Shown: positions 1 to 6,721, numbered from the stretch's first letter. The stretch is 6,770 nt of DNA from JAQGMO01 sp050954505 (GCA_050954505.1 JBPBPY010000375.1:1-6770), one strand, 5' to 3'. The notes: generated by a model from the sequence alone, not told the origin. A program made the numbers and translations.

Positions 1-990
1 GACCAGCTGTACCTCACTGTTGAAGATGCGCCGATAAAGGAAGTCATGGAGAAAATTGCATTCCATGCCGGACTTGAGCTCTTCATAACAGGCGGCTGCC
101 GCCACGGTTTCAATTGCCAACAACTTTCCCCCTGGTTTGAGCACGCGCCAGAGTTCGGCCAAGGAGTCGCGCTTGTGATGGTCGTGGGATAAGACATTCA
201 CGGCCAGTGCCGCATCGAAGGTGGCATTGGGATAACTGATGATGGGTCGCAGGCGGTCACGGGCTTCCTGCGAACTTGCACCGCATGCATTGTCTTGCAG
301 GTCGCTCGCCGCCAGGTTGCCCGATATGCGGCACTGCACCAGGTCGCCAATGCCGTTGTCGCCGCTGCCGACATCGAGCAGGCAGGCATCGCCGAGGTCG
401 TGCATATGCGGTGCCAGCCGCTGGAACAGCATTTCTTCGCGTTCGCGCAAGCGCTGCTGCACCGACTGCTGCAGGTCGAAACCGTCTTCGTCCGGACTGC
501 GCAAGGCGGCCTGGATCTGCAGCAGGCGCATGATGTCGTGACTGCTTTGTGCCAGCGTGGTCTGCTGCAGCAGCGAATCGCTCACCAGTTCCGCCGCCTC
601 GCGCGCGCGGCGCGGACCAAAACCCAGCAGGTCCAGGGTGCCCGAAAGTTCGGCCTCGAAACGCATGCGTACCGCACTGTCGGCCAAGGCAGCCTGCATG
701 CGCCGCTGTGCAATGGTCTGCTCGCGTGGCTGCGATGGACGCGGCTGCGGCATGTCTGTCCAGCCGTCAACCAAGGCACACCGCTGCCGGCATCCCGTGC
801 GTACCGGAAAAGGCGCCGCCGGTCCGCGCTGGCAAGCCTGGCGACGCCGTCCGCGCCACAGTCCGGTATGCATGCGCAGTGGCAGGGGGAGTGGCTGCAG
901 CGCCTGCAAGCCCTGGGTGCCGGCAGGCAGGCTGTGTCGAACTTCGGGAATGATAATGGGCAGCCCGTACGGAGGTTCAGTGGCGTTCAT
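1..990 (-). CDS. Class I SAM-dependent methyltransferase, partial (C-terminus beyond left edge)
   Basis: The frame is open from ATG at 990 to the window edge, giving 330 codons and no stop. Residues 204-215 (LLDVGSGDNGIG) are the glycine-rich SAM-binding motif I. D230 (LAASD) fits the acidic residue ending strand 2 that contacts the SAM ribose. FDAALAVNVLSH (258-269) and LWRVLKPGGKLLAIE (280-294) are the later strands of a Methyltransf_11-type Rossmann fold. Residues about 85-195 look helical and polar (Gln/Arg/Glu-rich) and may form a substrate or oligomerisation domain. Residues 1-80 are Pro/Arg-rich and unfamiliar. The ATG at 990 was chosen because AAGGA lies 6 nt upstream; the next internal ATG (753, residue 80) has no such site. 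The gene is divergent from purL. The methyl acceptor (small molecule, protein or RNA) cannot be told from sequence. The family call is strong; the exact function is unknown. Confidence 0.85.
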   Translation of the reverse strand, partial: MNATEPPYGLPIIIPEVRHSLPAGTQGLQALQPLPLPLRMHTGLWRGRRRQACQRGPAAPFPVRTGCRQRCALVDGWTDMPQPRPSQPREQTIAQRRMQAALADSAVRMRFEAELSGTLDLLGFGPRRAREAAELVSDSLLQQTTLAQSSHDIMRLLQIQAALRSPDEDGFDLQQSVQQRLREREEMLFQRLAPHMHDLGDACLLDVGSGDNGIGDLVQCRISGNLAASDLQDNACGASSQEARDRLRPIISYPNATFDAALAVNVLSHDHHKRDSLAELWRVLKPGGKLLAIETVAAAACYEELKSGMECNFLHDFLYRRIFNSEVQLV

Positions 991-996
991 GATGAT

Positions 997-1001
997 TCCT
1001 T
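997..1001 (-). promoter_or_regulatory. Ribosome binding site of the methyltransferase gene
   Basis: The minus strand reads AAGGA, 6 nt before the ATG at 990. It decides the start. A second in-frame ATG at 1005 has no upstream purine-rich site, and the internal ATG at 753 is preceded only by GGCTGGACAGAC. Confidence 0.7.
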
Positions 1002-1029
1002 TCATCCACAGGATGCCGAACGGCTCGCT

Positions 1030-1043
1030 GGTGCAGTTGCACC
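1030..1043. repeat. 14-bp inverted repeat GGTGCA-gt-TGCACC
   Basis: The two 6-bp arms are perfect with a 2-bp centre. It lies about 40 bp upstream of the methyltransferase start, inside its probable leader, and about 110 bp upstream of the purL promoter. It could be a dimeric regulator site or chance. The centre is too short for a good RNA hairpin without opening an inner pair. Confidence 0.4.
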
Positions 1044-1078
1044 GCTGGCCTCCCGGCGATGTACATTGCGTTGAGTGC

Positions 1079-1109
1079 ATTGTAAGCGGTAAGTATTGGT
1101 TGGTGAGAA
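1079..1109 (-). promoter_or_regulatory. Candidate promoter for the methyltransferase gene (weak)
   Basis: On the minus strand TACAAT (1084-1079, five of six matches to the -10 consensus) is preceded, 19 bp upstream, by TTCTCA (1109-1104, four of six matches to -35). The spacing is longer than optimal. It would give a leader of about 80 nt containing the palindrome at 1030-1043. This is inference from hexamers only. Confidence 0.25.
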
Positions 1110-1154
1110 TGACGTACCATTAATCTGTGCGGTAATAGAACACCGGCTTGGTCG

Positions 1155-1182
1155 TTGTCGTCACCTTGGCCCAAGGTATAAT
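1155..1182 (+). promoter_or_regulatory. Sigma-70-type promoter of purL
   Basis: A perfect -10 hexamer TATAAT at 1177-1182 is preceded by TTGTCG at 1155-1160 (four of six -35 matches) with a 16-bp spacer. Transcription would begin near 1189, leaving a leader of about 87 nt before the purL ATG. No match to the enterobacterial PurR box is apparent; no riboswitch fold was recognised. Confidence 0.6.
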
Positions 1183-1275
1183 CACGCTTCCCGATTCACC
1201 CGTGAACGATGTCCTGCCTGCAACGATCCCTCGTGGCATGCCGCCGGCGCTGTTTCACCTACCCAGATTCTCGCC

Positions 1276-4200
1276 ATGCTGATCCTGCCGGGCTCCAATG
1301 CCCTGTCATCCTTCCGTAGCAAAAATTTGTTGTCGCAACTGCAAGCAGTGGATGCGTCCATTACGGGGGTTTCGGCCCGCTACCTGCATTTTGTCGACGC
1401 TGTCAGTGAACTCGGTGCCGCTCAGACGAGCCGCCTGGAAGCGTTGCTGACCTATGGCGAACCGTTTGCCGGCGCCGTCGATGGCGATGAATTCGTCGTC
1501 ATTCCCCGCTTTGGCACGATTTCGCCATGGTCTAGCAAGGCCAGCGATATCGTCCACAACTGCGGCATGTCCCAGGTGCGGCGGGTCGAGCGCGGCGTCG
1601 CCTTTCGCATCCAGGTCAAGACCGGCTTGCTCTGGGGGGTGAAAAAGCTGGCAGGAGAGCATGTGGCGGGTGTCTCGGCGCTGCTGCACGACCGCATGAC
1701 GGAAATGGTGTTGCGCAGTCCTGACGATGCTGCCGGCCTGTTTCGCGAACTGGTGGCCAAGCCGCTGGCCCATGTCGACCTGCAGGCCGGTGGCAAGGCA
1801 GCGCTGGTGGCTGCCAATGGCGAACTCGGCCTGGCGTTGTCCGACGATGAAATCGACTATCTGGTGGAGGCATTTGGCCGCGCAGCGCGCAACCCGACCG
1901 ATGTCGAGCTGATGATGTTTGCCCAGGCAAACAGCGAGCATTGCCGTCACAAGATATTCAATGCCGACTGGACCATCGACGGCGTGCGCCAGGAGAAGTC
2001 GCTGTTCGGCATGATCCGCAATACGCATGCCCTGCATCCCGAAGGCACCGTGGTGGCCTACAGCGATAATTCCTCGGTCATCGAAGGTGCCATGGTGTCG
2101 CGCTTCTATCCGCGCGGCAGCGATGCCGGCAATGAATATGCTGCCAGTGACGAGCTGACGCACATCCTGATGAAAGTCGAGACCCACAATCATCCCACCG
2201 CGATCTCGCCGTTTGCCGGTGCCTCCACCGGTGCCGGTGGTGAAATCCGGGACGAGGGTGCGACCGGGCGCGGCGCGCGCCCCAAGGCAGGCCTGACCGG
2301 TTTCACGGTGTCGAACCTGATGGTGCCGCATGCGGTGCAGCCATGGGAAAACAATCGCGATGTCACTGTCGCGCCATCGGCGCGCCCGGCCCACGAACAA
2401 GGCGGCATCCAGGGAAAACCCGAGCGCATCGCTTCGGCGCTGCAGATCATGATTGACGGACCGCTTGGCGGCGCAGCCTTCAACAACGAATTCGGCCGGC
2501 CCAATCTTGGTGGCTATTTCCGTACCTATGAACAGAATGTCGGCGGCATGGTGGCCGGCTATCACAAGCCAATCATGATCGCCGGCGGCCTGGGCAATAT
2601 CTTGGCTGCGCATACCAGCAAGCATGCGCTGCCGCCCGGCAGCCTGCTGATCCAGATCGGCGGCCCCGGCATGCGCATCGGCATGGGCGGCAGTGCTGCA
2701 TCGTCGATGGCCACCGGCGCCAATACCGCCGACCTCGACTTCGACTCGGTCCAGCGCGGCAACCCGGAAATGGAGCGGCGCGCACAGGAAGTCATCAATG
2801 CCTGCTGGCAGATGGGTGGCGACAATCCGATCCTGTCGATCCACGACGTCGGTGCCGGCGGCCTCTCGAATGCCTTCCCTGAAATTACCAACGACGCGGC
2901 CCGCGGCGCCGTATTCGATTTGCGCAAGGTGCCGCTGGAGGAAAGCGGCATGGCGCCAAAGGAAATCTGGAGCAACGAATCACAGGAACGCTATGTCCTG
3001 GCAATCGCTCCGGAGAGCCTGCCCCGGTTCCATTATTTGTGCGAGCGCGAGCGCTGCCTGTTTGCGGTGGTCGGCATTGCCACCGAAGAGCGGCAACTGA
3101 AGGTAATCGACCCTGAACACGATAATTTGCCGGTGGACATGCCCATGGATGTCCTGCTGGGCAAGCCGCCGAAGATGCATCGCGATGTGGTGCATGTCGG
3201 CCAGAATTTTGCCGCGCTCGACCTGACCGGCGTCGACCTGGTGGAGGCAGCAGAGCGGGTATTGCGCTTGCCAGCGGTGGCCGACAAGTCGTTCCTGATC
3301 ACCATTGGCGACCGCACCGTCGGCGCCAATACGGTGCGTGACCAGATGGTGGGTCCATGGCAGGTGCCGGTGGCCGACTGCGCCGTCACCACCATGGGAC
3401 TGGAAGGCTACCTTGGTGAAGCCATGGCGATGGGCGAACGCACACCGCTGGCGGTCATCGATGCGCCCGCCTCGGGCCGCATGGCGGTAGGCGAAGCCAT
3501 TACCAACGTTGCAGCTGCGCCGATCTCGAGGCTGGGCGACATCAAGCTGTCGGCCAACTGGATGGCGGCCTGCGGCCAGCCGGGCCAGGATGCCGCCCTG
3601 TTCGATACCGTGCGCGCGGTGGGCATGGAGCTGTGTCCGGCCCTGGGCATCAGCATCCCGGTGGGCAAGGACTCGCTGTCGATGCGCACCACCTGGAATG
3701 AGGATGGCCAGGCCAAGTCAGTGACTTCTCCAGTGTCCCTGATCGTCTACGCATTTGCGCCCGTGACCGATGTACGCCGTGTACTGACGCCGCAGCTGCG
3801 TACCGATTGCGGCGACACCGCGCTGATCCTGATCGACCTGGGACGCGGACGCAACCGCATGGGTGCCTCGGCGCTGGCGCAGGTACTGCAACAGCTTGGC
3901 AATGAAACACCGGACCTCGACAGTGCCGAAGACCTGAAGGGATTTTTCAGCGCCATCCAGCAGCTCAATGCCGATGGCAAGCTGCTGGCCTACCATGACC
4001 GTTCCGACGGCGGCCTGTATGCCACGCTGTGCGAAATGGCATTCGCCGGGCGCACCGGTGTGACGGTCAATCTCGACATCCTGACCATGGAAGGTGAACA
4101 TGCCTCCGACTGGGGCGATTCGAAGAACTGGACCGGCCAGGTCGGCGAGCGGCGCAATGAAATGACCTTGCGCGCCTTGTTCAATGAAGAACTGGGTGCG

Positions 4201-5295
4201 GTGATCCAGGTGCGGGCGGAAGAAAAGTCGCAGGTCATGGAAACCCTGCGTGGCTATGCACTTGGCGCCATTTCCCACATCATCGGCAAGACCAACGAGC
4301 GTGCCGTGGTTGAATTCACCCGTGATGCCAAGGTGATCTACAAGCAGGCCCGCGCCGACCTGCACCGTGTGTGGAGCGAGACCAGCTGGCGCATTGCGCG
4401 GCTGCGTGACAATCCGGCTTGCGCCGATGCGGAATATGAACGCCTGCTCGATGTGGCCGATCCGGGATTTTCACCCATGCTCGGTTTCGACCCGCAGCAG
4501 GATATTGCGGCGCCGTTCATTGCCAGCGGCGTGCGGCCGCGCGTGGCGATCCTGCGCGAGCAGGGCGTCAATTCACATATCGAAACCGCGTTCGTCATGC
4601 ACAAGGCAGGCTTCACCGCAGTCGATGTGCACATGAGCGACCTGATTGCCGGCCGAACCCGCCTTGGCGATTTCCAGGGTGTGATTGCGGTTGGCGGCTT
4701 TTCCTACGGCGACGTGCTCGGTGCAGGCGAGGGCTGGGCCAAGACCATCCTGTTCCATGCCCAGCTGGCCGATCAGTTTGCTGCATTCTTTGCCCGCAGC
4801 GATACCTTCGGCCTGGGAATTTGCAATGGATGCCAGATGATGAGCAACCTGAAGTCCATCATTCCCGGCGCACACGCCTGGCCGAAATTTACCCGCAACA
4901 AGTCGGAACAGTTCGAGGCCCGCTTCAGCATGGTGGAAGTGCTGGCATCGCCATCGATCTTTTTTGATGGCATGGCGGGGTCGAGCATGCCGATTGCCGT
5001 TGCGCACGGCGAAGGTTATGCCGACTTTTCCACAACCGGTTCGATCAATGAAGCGCTGGTTGCCATGCGTTTTGTCGACAATCGCGGCCAGGCCAGCGAA
5101 CAATATCCCTTCAATCCAAACGGCTCGCCGGCTGGCATCACGTCGGTGACCACCGCCGACGGCCGCTTCACGGTACTGATGCCGCATGCGGAACGCGTAT
5201 TCCGCACTGTCTTGCAGTCCTGGCATCCGGAAGGCTGGGGCGAAGATTCGCCCTGGATGCGCATGTTCCGCAATGCCCGCAAGTGGGTGGGCTGA
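1276..5295 (+). CDS. purL: Phosphoribosylformylglycinamidine synthase (FGAM synthase, FGAR amidotransferase)
   Basis: This cytosolic enzyme of de novo purine synthesis converts FGAR, glutamine and ATP to FGAM. The 1339-residue product is the fused long form, close to the ~1295 residues of E. coli PurL. Visible parts, in order: an N-terminal PurS-like domain; linker motif ANSEHCRHKIF (218-228); ETHNHPTAISPFAGASTGAGG (from 302) and GGAAFNNEFGRPNLGGYF of the first synthetase half; SIHDVGAGGLSN (521-532); GDRTV (678-682), VGKDS (796-800) and AYHDRSDGG (905-913) of the second half; and a class I glutaminase from about 1087 with nucleophile C1183 in GICNGCQMM and H1304/E1306 in MPHAERVFR. All expected catalytic residues are present. 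Residues about 938-962 form an extra loop relative to E. coli. The ATG at 1276 gives the family-like N-terminus MLILPGSNALS; an in-frame upstream TTG at 1096 would run through the promoter. No clear Shine-Dalgarno sequence precedes the ATG. Confidence 0.98.
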   Translation: MLILPGSNALSSFRSKNLLSQLQAVDASITGVSARYLHFVDAVSELGAAQTSRLEALLTYGEPFAGAVDGDEFVVIPRFGTISPWSSKASDIVHNCGMSQVRRVERGVAFRIQVKTGLLWGVKKLAGEHVAGVSALLHDRMTEMVLRSPDDAAGLFRELVAKPLAHVDLQAGGKAALVAANGELGLALSDDEIDYLVEAFGRAARNPTDVELMMFAQANSEHCRHKIFNADWTIDGVRQEKSLFGMIRNTHALHPEGTVVAYSDNSSVIEGAMVSRFYPRGSDAGNEYAASDELTHILMKVETHNHPTAISPFAGASTGAGGEIRDEGATGRGARPKAGLTGFTVSNLMVPHAVQPWENNRDVTVAPSARPAHEQGGIQGKPERIASALQIMIDGPLGGAAFNNEFGRPNLGGYFRTYEQNVGGMVAGYHKPIMIAGGLGNILAAHTSKHALPPGSLLIQIGGPGMRIGMGGSAASSMATGANTADLDFDSVQRGNPEMERRAQEVINACWQMGGDNPILSIHDVGAGGLSNAFPEITNDAARGAVFDLRKVPLEESGMAPKEIWSNESQERYVLAIAPESLPRFHYLCERERCLFAVVGIATEERQLKVIDPEHDNLPVDMPMDVLLGKPPKMHRDVVHVGQNFAALDLTGVDLVEAAERVLRLPAVADKSFLITIGDRTVGANTVRDQMVGPWQVPVADCAVTTMGLEGYLGEAMAMGERTPLAVIDAPASGRMAVGEAITNVAAAPISRLGDIKLSANWMAACGQPGQDAALFDTVRAVGMELCPALGISIPVGKDSLSMRTTWNEDGQAKSVTSPVSLIVYAFAPVTDVRRVLTPQLRTDCGDTALILIDLGRGRNRMGASALAQVLQQLGNETPDLDSAEDLKGFFSAIQQLNADGKLLAYHDRSDGGLYATLCEMAFAGRTGVTVNLDILTMEGEHASDWGDSKNWTGQVGERRNEMTLRALFNEELGAVIQVRAEEKSQVMETLRGYALGAISHIIGKTNERAVVEFTRDAKVIYKQARADLHRVWSETSWRIARLRDNPACADAEYERLLDVADPGFSPMLGFDPQQDIAAPFIASGVRPRVAILREQGVNSHIETAFVMHKAGFTAVDVHMSDLIAGRTRLGDFQGVIAVGGFSYGDVLGAGEGWAKTILFHAQLADQFAAFFARSDTFGLGICNGCQMMSNLKSIIPGAHAWPKFTRNKSEQFEARFSMVEVLASPSIFFDGMAGSSMPIAVAHGEGYADFSTTGSINEALVAMRFVDNRGQASEQYPFNPNGSPAGITSVTTADGRFTVLMPHAERVFRTVLQSWHPEGWGEDSPWMRMFRNARKWVG

Positions 5296-5318
5296 CGAGA
5301 CGGAAGAAACTGGTTTTG

Positions 5319-5387
5319 CAGGCCAGCCAGTCAGTCACTCAGTCAGTGTACCCAACCGCGTCATCAGGCTCACAGCCAGGCCAGCCA
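5319..5387. repeat. 11-bp direct repeat CAGGCCAGCCA, two copies
   Basis: Identical copies lie at 5319-5329 and 5377-5387, 58 bp apart, in the spacer just after the purL stop. The second copy forms part of a small hairpin. The spacer is dominated by CCAG/CAGT words, suggesting local slippage or duplication. Confidence 0.6.
5328..5347. repeat. Imperfect CAGT tetranucleotide tract
   Basis: The tract consists of five consecutive 4-bp units, (CAGT)2-CACT-(CAGT)2. It lies 33 bp after the purL stop in non-coding sequence, so length changes here would not shift a reading frame. Confidence 0.6.
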
Positions 5388-5394
5388 AGCTGGC
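5380..5394. other. Small hairpin between the convergent genes, no U-tract
   Basis: GCCAGC and GCTGGC pair around the 3-nt loop CAA. It sits between the purL stop and the stop of the convergent small gene, so it could end either RNA. No T-run follows on either strand, so it is not a standard intrinsic terminator. Confidence 0.35.
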
Positions 5395-5406
5395 AAGGCA
5401 ACCTGT

Positions 5407-5694
5407 TTACATGCCGAATTTTTTCAGGATTGCGGGCAGCATTTGGGTCAAGAACATGGCGCTGACGACCCATATGACAACCTGGTTGCGTGCGTCTGCG
5501 ACGTCAAGCCGGGTTGCGTAGTTTGATTTGACGATGACCAGGTCAAGGCGGATGGCGGCAGTTTCTTTTTCCAGCACGGTCATGCGCTCCGATAAGTCGA
5601 TCGGCGGCTCCGATCCGCCGCCAGAGTGCGACAAGCCCGATTGCTTGTCAAGGCCAACGACGCGATGGTGCCGGCTGAAATTGAGGCTGCTCAA
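5407..5694 (-). CDS. Small coiled-coil protein with one C-terminal membrane helix (95 aa)
   Basis: No named family is recognised with certainty. The proposed start is TTG at 5694, preceded by GGGAG at a 6-nt spacing. Residues 1-31 are polar, ending in a flexible SGGGSEPP stretch. Residues 34-60 have heptad spacing (L34, L41, I48, V55; with L52 and Y59), predicting a short coiled coil, followed by the block KSNYATRLDVADARN (56-70). Residues 72-90 (VVIWVVSAMFLTQMLPAIL) are hydrophobic enough for one transmembrane helix, and the KKFGM tail is basic. This architecture resembles small proteobacterial proteins with an xSNYATKxDI-like block and a terminal helix, and the coiled-coil/TM layout recalls XhlA-like proteins; both comparisons are from memory. 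It probably anchors in the inner membrane and oligomerises. It converges on purL with a 111-bp spacer and has its own candidate promoter. A shorter start at ATG 5583 (M38) is possible but would lose part of the coiled coil. Confidence 0.65.
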   Translation of the reverse strand: MSSLNFSRHHRVVGLDKQSGLSHSGGGSEPPIDLSERMTVLEKETAAIRLDLVIVKSNYATRLDVADARNQVVIWVVSAMFLTQMLPAILKKFGM

Positions 5695-5700
5695 TTTTCT

Positions 5701-5705
5701 CTCCC
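5701..5705 (-). promoter_or_regulatory. Ribosome binding site supporting a TTG start
   Basis: The minus strand reads CGGGAGAGAAAATTG. GGGAG lies 6 nt before the TTG at 5694. No ATG in the upstream part of this frame has a comparable site, so this motif decides the start of the small membrane protein. Confidence 0.6.
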
Positions 5706-5722
5706 GATTGGCGATGAGAGAA

Positions 5723-5752
5723 AATCTACCATTGGTAAATATGGCTTGCCAA
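5723..5752 (-). promoter_or_regulatory. Candidate sigma-70 promoter of the small membrane-protein gene
   Basis: On the minus strand TTGGCA (5752-5747, five of six -35 matches) is followed after 18 bp by TAGATT (5728-5723, four of six -10 matches). Transcription would start near 5716, leaving about 22 nt before the TTG start and including the ribosome binding site. An 11-bp palindrome, TACCA-t-TGGTA (5727-5737), occupies the spacer next to the -10 and could be an operator. Confidence 0.45.
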
Positions 5753-5851
5753 GAGTTTTGGCGAGTATTGGCCAGTGACGCAGCAGGCGTATCAGCCTCG
5801 CAACACTTCCATAGAAATATTTTTTGCATCAATAAATTGAGTGAGTGAAAT

Positions 5852-5881
5852 AAAAAATCCCCGTCGCGACGGGGATTTTTT
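5852..5881. terminator. Bidirectional intrinsic terminator (perfect 30-bp palindrome)
   Basis: Six A, TCCCCGTCG, its exact complement and six T form a symmetrical palindrome centred between 5866 and 5867. The RNA on either strand makes a GC-rich stem with a CGCG loop followed by a U-run. It lies 34 bp beyond the stop of the isomerase gene (minus strand) and is clearly its terminator. It would equally stop plus-strand transcripts arriving from purL. Confidence 0.92.
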
Positions 5882-5915
5882 TGCTGTATCAAGTTCAGCG
5901 CCTGGATTCGCGCAA

Positions 5916-6695
5916 TTACTTGATCGTGGCTTTCTTGCGCAACTCTTGCTGATAAGCCTGCAAGCGTTGCTGCTGCAGTTGTTCAGCGATCTGCGGCTTG
6001 ACTTCTTCGAAGGTCGGGATCTTGGCTGCGCGAACGTCTTCCAGCTTGATGACGTGGTAACCGAACTGGGTCTTCACCGGTGTTTCGGTGATTTCACCCT
6101 TTTTCAGCGCCACCATGGCATCGGCAAACGGTTTGACGAACTGGGTCGGGCCATTCCAGTCCAGATCACCACCGTTGGCGGCAGAGCCGGTGTCCTTCGA
6201 CTGCTTGGCCAAGTCTTCAAACTTGGCACCGCCTTTGAGTTTGGCAATGATGGCCTTGGCATCTTCTTCCTTCTCCACCAAGATATGGCGGGCGCGATAT
6301 TCCTTGTCGCCGGCAGCAGCCTTGAAACGGTCATACTCGGCGCGCAGGTCGGCTTCCTTGACCGGGTTCTTGGCGACATAGTCGGCGACCAGCGCACGGA
6401 TGACGATGGACTGGCGCGCAATTTCCATCTGGTTCTTGACTTCGGCAGTGTTGCCCAGGCCAAGCTTGTCGGCTTCCTGGATCAGGATCTCGCGGTTGAT
6501 CAACTCTTCCTTGACCATGGCGCGCAGTTGCGGCGAATCCTGCTGCTGGCCGGAGCTGACCATCTGCTTGACCATGATGTCGGCACGTGCGGACGGAACA
6601 GGCTTGCCATTGACGACAGCCAGGTTCTGGGCGAAGGCAGGAATGGCGGCAGTGGCCAGGATGAGCAACAGCAGGCGAGCGGGTTGTAGTGTCAT
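5916..6695 (-). CDS. Periplasmic parvulin-type peptidyl-prolyl cis-trans isomerase (SurA/PpiC family)
   Basis: The 259-residue product catalyses proline isomerisation and probably assists folding of exported proteins. Residues 1-22 form a Sec signal peptide (R7, hydrophobic LLLLILATAAI, cleavage after AFA-22 before Q23), so it acts in the periplasm. Residues about 27-125 resemble the SurA/PrsA-type N-terminal helical chaperone region. Residues about 131-222 are the rotamase domain: RARHILV with H137, GGDLDW (175-180), F190 and M194 of the substrate pocket, and FGYHVIKLED with H214. A Gln-rich helical tail follows. There is one rotamase domain, unlike the two in E. coli SurA, and a signal peptide, unlike small cytosolic PpiC, so neither symbol is assigned. 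ATG 6695 is supported by AGGAA 6 nt upstream and by the signal peptide. The gene ends just before a strong terminator, so it is the last gene of its transcript. In Burkholderiales a bolA-like gene often precedes it (from memory), which this window cannot confirm. Confidence 0.93.
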   Translation of the reverse strand: MTLQPARLLLLILATAAIPAFAQNLAVVNGKPVPSARADIMVKQMVSSGQQQDSPQLRAMVKEELINREILIQEADKLGLGNTAEVKNQMEIARQSIVIRALVADYVAKNPVKEADLRAEYDRFKAAAGDKEYRARHILVEKEEDAKAIIAKLKGGAKFEDLAKQSKDTGSAANGGDLDWNGPTQFVKPFADAMVALKKGEITETPVKTQFGYHVIKLEDVRAAKIPTFEEVKPQIAEQLQQQRLQAYQQELRKKATIK

Positions 6696-6701
6696 AGTCG
6701 G

Positions 6702-6706
6702 TTCCT
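6702..6706 (-). promoter_or_regulatory. Ribosome binding site of the isomerase gene
   Basis: The minus strand reads AGGAA, 6 nt before the ATG at 6695, which supports that start. No convincing -35/-10 pair is visible in the remaining sequence to the right edge, so the promoter may lie outside the window or the gene may be co-transcribed with an upstream gene. Confidence 0.7.
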
Positions 6707-6721
6707 GAAAGAGGGAAATGA

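Noticed and set aside
295..1074. Plus-strand 259-codon open frame over the methyltransferase region.
   Set aside because: It is antisense to a frame with clear SAM-binding motifs and a good ribosome site; its own translation is low-complexity with no recognisable domain.
1205..1227. Two AACGAT words 17 bp apart in the purL leader.
   Set aside because: Six-bp direct repeats are common by chance, and the spacing and sequence match no operator I know.
1096..1275. Sixty-codon N-terminal extension of PurL from an in-frame TTG.
   Set aside because: It would cross the TATAAT promoter, has no ribosome site, and PurL proteins of this group begin at the MLILPGSNALS position.
1306..2844. Minus-strand 512-codon open frame antisense to purL.
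   Set aside because: Long antisense frames are expected opposite GC-rich genes with strong third-position bias. The plus strand is unmistakably PurL, and the antisense product is His/Ala/Gly-rich with no motif.
5603..5622. Inverted repeat CGGCGG/CCGCCG around a 7-nt loop.
   Set aside because: It lies in the codons for the Gly-rich stretch of the small protein and has no T-run; it is explained by GC-rich codons.
5186..5848. Plus-strand open frames downstream of and overlapping purL (5186-5521, 5528-5848).
   Set aside because: They have no ribosome sites or recognisable protein features, and overlap purL or the small minus-strand gene.
5695..5892. N-terminal extension of the small membrane protein back to a TTG at 5892.
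   Set aside because: It would translate the 30-bp terminator palindrome and an AT-rich promoter-like region; its residues look non-coding.
5841..6689. Plus-strand 282-codon frame opposite the isomerase gene.
   Set aside because: It is the antisense shadow of a gene with a signal peptide, a rotamase domain, a ribosome site and a terminator, and it starts inside the terminator region.
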